Assembly (NCBI GenBank): GCA_005884115.1
Contig: VAXW01000006.1
Coordinates: 1-64,000, forward strand
Direction of reading: 5' to 3'
From: Actinomycetota bacterium
GTDB taxonomy: Bacteria; Actinomycetota; Thermoleophilia; Solirubrobacterales; Solirubrobacteraceae
DNA: 64,000 nt
Part shown: positions 59,898 through 64,000 of the stretch, piece by piece
Position numbering within the stretch: position 1 is the first letter of the stretch
Layout: each line of letters opens with the position of its first letter
Notes under the pieces: generated by a model
The model's database searches: none
The model's input: only the letters and a program-made list of their open reading frames with translations
What the model was told of the DNA's origin: nothing
Program-made: the position numbers and the translations under genes

Positions 59898-60437
59898 CTA
59901 GGAGCCCTGCTGCGCCTCCTGCTCCCCGGCGGGCTGCTCGCTCGAGGCCTCCGCGGCGCTCTCGCCGCTCGCCTCGGCGTCCGGCGGCGATTCGCCCTCG
60001 CCCTCGCCGCGCGCGTCTGCCCGAGGCTCATCGGGGTCCTCCTCCGCGGCCGCTGCCGCGGGCTGGCGGGCAGGCGCCGGGGCGCGCGAGGGGCTGGGCG
60101 GCTCGGCGCCCGAGCGCATGTCGGGAGCCTCGCGCGTGCCTGGGCGCAGCTTGACGATGCGAAAGCGAAGCGCCTCGTCTGCGATCCGCAGCGAGCGGTC
60201 GAGCGTCGAGAGAAGCCCGGCGGAGGATGTGTGGAACTGCATCAGGTGGTACTCCGCCACGCTGCGGTGCCCGATCGGGTATGCCAGGGCGCGTTTCCCC
60301 CACTCGTCGTGGCGGACCAGCTCGCCCTGGGACTCGATCGCCGAGCGCGCGTCGGCGACCAGCTTGGCGCGAGTCGCGTCCTCGGCCTCGGGGTCGAGCA
60401 TCAGCACCAGGTCGTATGTGGGCGGGGCAGCGCTCAT
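59898..60437 (-). CDS. rpsF: 30S ribosomal protein S6 with a long acidic tail
   Basis: 179 residues; the S6 fold covers the first 98 (YDLVLMLDPEAEDATRAKLVA, EWGKRALAYPIGHRSVAEYHLMQF, LRIADEALRFRIVKL). The remaining 80 residues form an Ala/Pro/Glu-rich, acidic, low-complexity tail, far longer than in E. coli. S6 pairs with S18 on the small-subunit platform. TAACCT lies 11 nt before the ATG. Confidence 0.95.
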   Translation of the reverse strand: MSAAPPTYDLVLMLDPEAEDATRAKLVADARSAIESQGELVRHDEWGKRALAYPIGHRSVAEYHLMQFHTSSAGLLSTLDRSLRIADEALRFRIVKLRPGTREAPDMRSGAEPPSPSRAPAPARQPAAAAAEEDPDEPRADARGEGEGESPPDAEASGESAAEASSEQPAGEQEAQQGS

Positions 60438-60451
60438 GTCGGCGGGCTAGG

Positions 60452-61933
60452 TTAGCGGGTTCGGCCCTTGGCGCGGATATCCGCCAGCTGCTCGTCGATC
60501 CAGTCGCCGGGGTCGCGAGAGGTGATGATGTCCACGAGACCCTGAGCCCGGCGGCGGCGCTCGGGCGGCGGCATCGCGAGCGCCGCATAGATCGAGTCGG
60601 CGAGCTCCTGGATGTCGAAAGGGTTCACCGAGAGCGCGTACTCGCCCAGCTCCTCGTGCGCGCCCGTGTTCTCGGACAGGATCGAGACGCCCTCGCGCTC
60701 GTTCACGATCGGGCCCTCCTTGGCGACCAGGTTCATGCCGTCGAACATGGCGTTGACGAGCAGCACGTCGTAGTGCTTGTACGCCGCCATCGCCTCCTCG
60801 AGGTCGTCGCGCAGCTTCAGTTGGATGGGCATCCAGTCGGGTGTGCCGTGGCGGTGGTTGACTACCGCAACGAGCGCCTCGATCCGCTCGAGGTACTCCG
60901 CGTACTGCGGAACGTCCGTCCGCGAGGGCATCAGCTGCGCGACGAACGTGACCCGCTCGATGAACTCGGGGTGCTGCTCGAGGAACAGGTCGAAGGCCGA
61001 GAACCCGCGCAGCACGTTCTTGCTCAGGTCCGCGCGGTCGACGCGCAGCAGAAGGAAGTCGCGGCGGCGGCGCAGGAGCTCCTCCTCGAACGCCCGCACG
61101 CGCGCGCTCTGCGCCACGCGACGCGTCGCCTGGTGGTCGATCGGAAGCGGGTAGGCGCGCACCCAGACCTCGCGCGCCCCGAAGCGCACAAGCCCGCGGT
61201 GAAAGTCGACCTCCAGGTCCATCAGATCGCGGCAGCACTGCAGGAAGTTCTGCCGGTAGGAGCGCGTGTGGAAGCCGATGATGTCGTTCGCCAAAAGCCC
61301 CCTGTAGATCTCCTGGCGTATGCGCGTGGGCAGCACGCGCCAGGCGTCCGACTGCGTCCAGGGGATGTGCAGGAAGTGGTGCAAGAACGCGTCCGGGCGC
61401 GCGCGGCGCACGAGGTCCGGCAGCGTGTAGAGGTGGTAGTCGTGGATCATCACGACCGGCTCCTGCGCCCCCTCGAGCTCTTCCACCACCGCGTTGGCGA
61501 GGTCCTCGTTGACGACGTTGTAGCCGAACTCGAACGCCTCGATCTCCTCGCGCCGGATGTCGGGGGCGTTCGAGAGGTCCCACAGGTAGTGCTGTATGAA
61601 CCACAGCATCGGATTGGCCACGACGTTGTAGAAGCGGTCGTAGGCGTCCGCGTCGCTCACCACCAGGCGCACCTGAAAGACGCCGCCCGAGGGCGAGCGC
61701 ACCGGGAACGAGCGTCCGTCGTGCGCTCGCGAGGCCTCTGCGTCGTAGTCCGACATCGCCGAGGCGATCCAGATCGCCTCGCGGTGCGAGGCAAGGCCAG
61801 TCAGGGCGGTGACGACGCCCCCTGAGCCCCGCTGCACCTCCCCCTTCTCGTCGAAGGTCACAGGGCCGCGGTTGGAGACGAGCACGAGCGGCACCTGCCG
61901 CTCGCCGCCGCCCGGCTCGCCTGCGACGCTCAT
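60452..61933 (-). CDS. otsA: Trehalose-6-phosphate synthase (GT20 family)
   Basis: 493 residues from the ATG at 61933, which overlaps the TreT-like stop (ATGA); the frame stays open upstream as a shadow. GT20 features: LVLVSNRGPVTFDEKG and GSGGVVTALTGLASHREAIWI at the front, MIHDYHLYTLPDLVRR, HIPWTQSDAWRVLPTR, LLANDIIGFHT, and VNAMFDGMNLVAKEG with SILSENTGAHEELGEYALSVNPFD. It transfers glucose from a nucleotide sugar to glucose-6-phosphate. No phosphatase gene (otsB) is next to it. Confidence 0.93.
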   Translation of the reverse strand: MSVAGEPGGGERQVPLVLVSNRGPVTFDEKGEVQRGSGGVVTALTGLASHREAIWIASAMSDYDAEASRAHDGRSFPVRSPSGGVFQVRLVVSDADAYDRFYNVVANPMLWFIQHYLWDLSNAPDIRREEIEAFEFGYNVVNEDLANAVVEELEGAQEPVVMIHDYHLYTLPDLVRRARPDAFLHHFLHIPWTQSDAWRVLPTRIRQEIYRGLLANDIIGFHTRSYRQNFLQCCRDLMDLEVDFHRGLVRFGAREVWVRAYPLPIDHQATRRVAQSARVRAFEEELLRRRRDFLLLRVDRADLSKNVLRGFSAFDLFLEQHPEFIERVTFVAQLMPSRTDVPQYAEYLERIEALVAVVNHRHGTPDWMPIQLKLRDDLEEAMAAYKHYDVLLVNAMFDGMNLVAKEGPIVNEREGVSILSENTGAHEELGEYALSVNPFDIQELADSIYAALAMPPPERRRRAQGLVDIITSRDPGDWIDEQLADIRAKGRTR

Positions 61934-63165
61934 CGCTCGTTCAGCTCGTGGAAGATGCGCAGATAATCGCGCAGGTAGCGCGGCGTGAGGAAGTGCGTGC
62001 GCACGTACTCCTTGCCGCGGCGCCCGAGGAACTTGCCCAGGGCGGGGTCGTTTAGCACCTCGAGCGAGCGTTGGGCGCACTCCTCGACGCTGTCGACGAG
62101 GAAGCCCGTCACGCCGTCCTCGATCTGCAGCGGTATGCCGCCCACGTTGCCGCCGATGAACGGTCGCGCCTTCCAGATCGCCTCGGTCACGGTGAGCCCG
62201 AAGCCCTCGCGCGTTGACTTTTGGACCACGACGTCGGCATGCGACTGGAACGCGTTGACCTCGATCGCGCCGACGTTGTTGAAGTTGTTGAGGATGTGGA
62301 TGTCGAAGTCGCCCGCCGCGTGGGCAATCGTCGCGTTGAAGAAGTCCCACCCCTCTGGATCGTCGCTGGCCATCGAGCCGACGAGCGCGAGCTGCACCTC
62401 CGGCAGATGCTGCTTGACGGCGCGGTATGCGTCGATCACGCCCAGCGGGTCCTTCCAGGGGTCGAAGCGCGACACCTGGCACATCAGCGGGCGGTCCACG
62501 TCGATGCCGAACTGGTCACACACGAACGAGGCGTCCTCGGGGGAGAGCGCCATGTTCTTGGGCGTCAGCGGATCGATCGCCGGCGGTACCACGTGCACAT
62601 GTCCGCTCATGCCGTCGGGCACGTAATCCTGCATGTGGAACAGCGTGGCCGGGTAACCCTCGACGTAGGGCAAGAAGCGCGCGATCGTGTCCGGATTGGG
62701 CGTCGAGAGGTCGATGTGGCAGCGCCACACCCAGCCCTTGGCCTTCTCGGGCACGAGCCCGAACAGCCCGGCCGGCTGTGGGTCGTGCACGAGGCACACG
62801 TCCCAGTCTCCCGACAGCTCGCGCGCGTTCATCTCGTTGTAGCGCAGCCACGTCGACCAGTGTTCTTCGTCGAGGTCCTGCGGCGCGCCCTGGAGCGCGT
62901 TGTGCAGCAGCTTGGTCGCGTTGAAGAACTCTTCGCGCCCATAGATCACCTGCCACTCGCAGTCGAGCCCGACGTCACGCATCAGCGGCACGAGCGTGTA
63001 GAGGATCTCCGAGACGCCGCCGCCGAACGCGGTCGCCGAGATGTGCACCACGCGCCGGCCGCGCAGCGGCTCGGCCAGCTCCTTGATTTCCGCAATCAGC
63101 TCTCGGCCGCAGATGTGGGTGTAGTCCGACAGCATCTTGCTGCCTACTGCGACGGGCTGGAGCAC
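61930..63165 (-). CDS. treT: TreT-like trehalose synthase (GT4 glycosyltransferase)
   Basis: 411 residues from the GTG at 63165, chosen because TATCGT ends 8 nt upstream and the product then opens LQPVAVGSKMLSDYTHICG, the usual family beginning; a TTG at 63228 is possible. Rossmann pieces VVHISATAFGGGVSEILYTLVPL, SRFDPWKDPLGVIDAYR, and the nucleotide-sugar Glu motif STREGFGLTVTEAIW fit the trehalose glycosyltransferring synthase group, which makes trehalose from NDP-glucose and glucose. Coupled to otsA. Confidence 0.88.
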   Translation of the reverse strand: MLQPVAVGSKMLSDYTHICGRELIAEIKELAEPLRGRRVVHISATAFGGGVSEILYTLVPLMRDVGLDCEWQVIYGREEFFNATKLLHNALQGAPQDLDEEHWSTWLRYNEMNARELSGDWDVCLVHDPQPAGLFGLVPEKAKGWVWRCHIDLSTPNPDTIARFLPYVEGYPATLFHMQDYVPDGMSGHVHVVPPAIDPLTPKNMALSPEDASFVCDQFGIDVDRPLMCQVSRFDPWKDPLGVIDAYRAVKQHLPEVQLALVGSMASDDPEGWDFFNATIAHAAGDFDIHILNNFNNVGAIEVNAFQSHADVVVQKSTREGFGLTVTEAIWKARPFIGGNVGGIPLQIEDGVTGFLVDSVEECAQRSLEVLNDPALGKFLGRRGKEYVRTHFLTPRYLRDYLRIFHELNER

Positions 63166-63173
63166 GCGGCCGC

Positions 63174-63179
63174 ACGATA
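63174..63179 (-). promoter_or_regulatory. -10 box (TATCGT) of the treT-otsA operon
   Basis: Minus-strand TATCGT, 8 nt before the GTG at 63165 with no ribosome site; leaderless pattern. Confidence 0.45.
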
Positions 63180-63388
63180 TCTCACGAATCCGCTGCTTCT
63201 GCGGCGCTATGGACCGGACGCCGAACAAGGCCTAGCCGGTAGGGCCTGCACACCCGCATGCGCCGGATATCCGTCGCGACGCGGCGTCCTCGGCACTCGA
63301 CGTGGCGAGGCCGCGCCTTCGTTCCTGCGTCCTTGCCCGGATCCGCCCTCGAACGCCCCGGTCACACACGTCCTACCGGGATAGGCCC

Positions 63389-63394
63389 TAAGGT
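63389..63394 (+). promoter_or_regulatory. -10 box (TAAGGT) of the M28-like gene
   Basis: TAAGGT ends 7 nt before the GTG at 63402. Confidence 0.45.
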
Positions 63395-63401
63395 CTAGCC
63401 G

Positions 63402-64000
63402 GTGCTGAGCGGAAGGCTCTACCGCGCCGCGTTCCTGCCCCTGGTGCCCGTTCTCGCGATCGCGGCCTTCTCGCTTTCGGCCCGCCCGCGCGCGCCGACC
63501 TCGACGCTGGCGCCGGACGCGTTCGACGGAGCTGCGGCGTCCGCCGAACTGGGCGCGCTCGCCAGCGAATTCCCCGACCGCACGCCCGGCGGCCACTCGG
63601 ACCGTGCGCTGGCGGCGCGCGTCGCCCAGACGCTCAACGCCCTCGGCGGCACCGCGGGCGGCGGCTTCAGGGTCCGCCGGCGGCATTTTGAGGCGCAGAC
63701 GATCGCGGGCGAACGCACGCTCGAGACGGTGCTCGCTGAACGTCCAGGCTCCACGGACGCCACGCCGATCGTGATTCTCGCCCACCGCGACGCAGCGGCG
63801 GGCGGCCCGGCCCGCGCGGAGCTCTCGGGGACCGCTGCGCTGCTGGAGCTCGCGCGCGTGTTTGCCGCGCGCGAGACCAAGCGTACGATCATCCTGCTCT
63901 CGACCAGCGGCGGCAGCGGCGGCGATGGGGGCGCGGCGGACTTCGCCGCAAACCGCTCCGTGCTCGACGAGCACGGGCCCCTGGACGCGGCGATCGCGCT
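63402..64000 (+). CDS. M28-like membrane/secreted peptidase, partial (runs off right edge)
   Basis: 199 visible residues, open to the window end. GTG start, signal or anchor helix (about 8-28), then an M28-like domain. The usual zinc motifs are altered: LAHRDA (His-x-Asp is present), ELSGTAALLELARVF where active members have DNASGVA, and LLSTSGGSGGDGGAADF where a Glu pair (EE) is expected. It may be a non-catalytic relative. The rest of the gene lies outside. Confidence 0.65.
   Translation, partial: MLSGRLYRAAFLPLVPVLAIAAFSLSARPRAPTSTLAPDAFDGAAASAELGALASEFPDRTPGGHSDRALAARVAQTLNALGGTAGGGFRVRRRHFEAQTIAGERTLETVLAERPGSTDATPIVILAHRDAAAGGPARAELSGTAALLELARVFAARETKRTIILLSTSGGSGGDGGAADFAANRSVLDEHGPLDAAIA

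Overview
The window looks like a chromosome segment of a high-GC actinobacterium, most probably class Thermoleophilia (Solirubrobacter/Conexibacter-like). This is inferred from the very high GC, frequent GTG/TTG starts, a mycobacterial-type integration host factor (mIHF) gene, an F420/FMN-type PPOX protein, a menaquinone pathway, and a secreted M23-like protein of the sort common in that class. No taxonomic search could be run.

Layout. (1) 1-4.1 kb is gene-poor: a DUF2294-like start cut by the left edge, a broken IS481-type transposase, a shifted SnoaL-like fragment, and small genes (mIHF-like, Lys/Arg-rich protein, cold-shock protein). (2) 4.1-15 kb holds a large LuxR-type ATPase regulator divergent from a secreted alpha/beta hydrolase, a CHASE-GGDEF cyclase, a DUF1059 protein, a GCS2-family ligase, two paralogous PKD-like secreted proteins and an MFS exporter. 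(3) 14.9-31 kb is rich in cell-envelope functions: a c-di-AMP (ydaO-type) riboswitch ahead of an M23-like protein, a three-gene operon (Cys-peptidase-like, glutamine-synthetase-like, M20 amidohydrolase), an EXORDIUM-like/PKD secreted protein, NlpC/P60, GtrA, bifunctional nuclease, aminotransferase plus Ddl, a phosphodiesterase and a membrane glycosyltransferase. (4) 31-45 kb: AI-2E transporter, ABC exporter, then an uninterrupted run for heme and respiration: hemB, fused AhbA/AhbB-like protein, hemL, an unknown gene, Rieske, cytochrome b, subunit IV-cytochrome c fusion, menaquinone methyltransferase, polyprenyl diphosphate synthase. TatC follows. (5) 45-54 kb: purU, tRNA-Lys(CTT), a TetR/SDR divergent pair leading a run of redox genes, then agmatinase, arginine/lysine decarboxylase and purA. 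(6) 54-64 kb: DnaC-like loader, DnaB, the rpsF-ssb-rpsR-rplI ribosomal cluster with a fatty-acid hydroxylase lodged in it, a trehalose gene pair (TreT-like, OtsA) and a partial M28-like protein.

How it works together. The heme, bc-complex and menaquinone genes form one logical unit: tetrapyrrole synthesis, the heme-bearing quinol:cytochrome c complex, and its quinone. Menaquinone is inferred from the menG/polyprenyl synthase pair. Decarboxylase plus agmatinase would make putrescine from arginine. Many genes carry a TAnnnT box 6-10 nt before the start codon with no Shine-Dalgarno, which suggests widespread leaderless transcription; internal operon genes overlap by ATGA/GTGA. The items most worth follow-up are the riboswitch-controlled M23-like gene, the Cys-peptidase/GS/M20 operon, the fused siroheme-decarboxylase-like protein, a LexA-like box before dnaB, and the TetR/SDR promoter with phased direct repeats.
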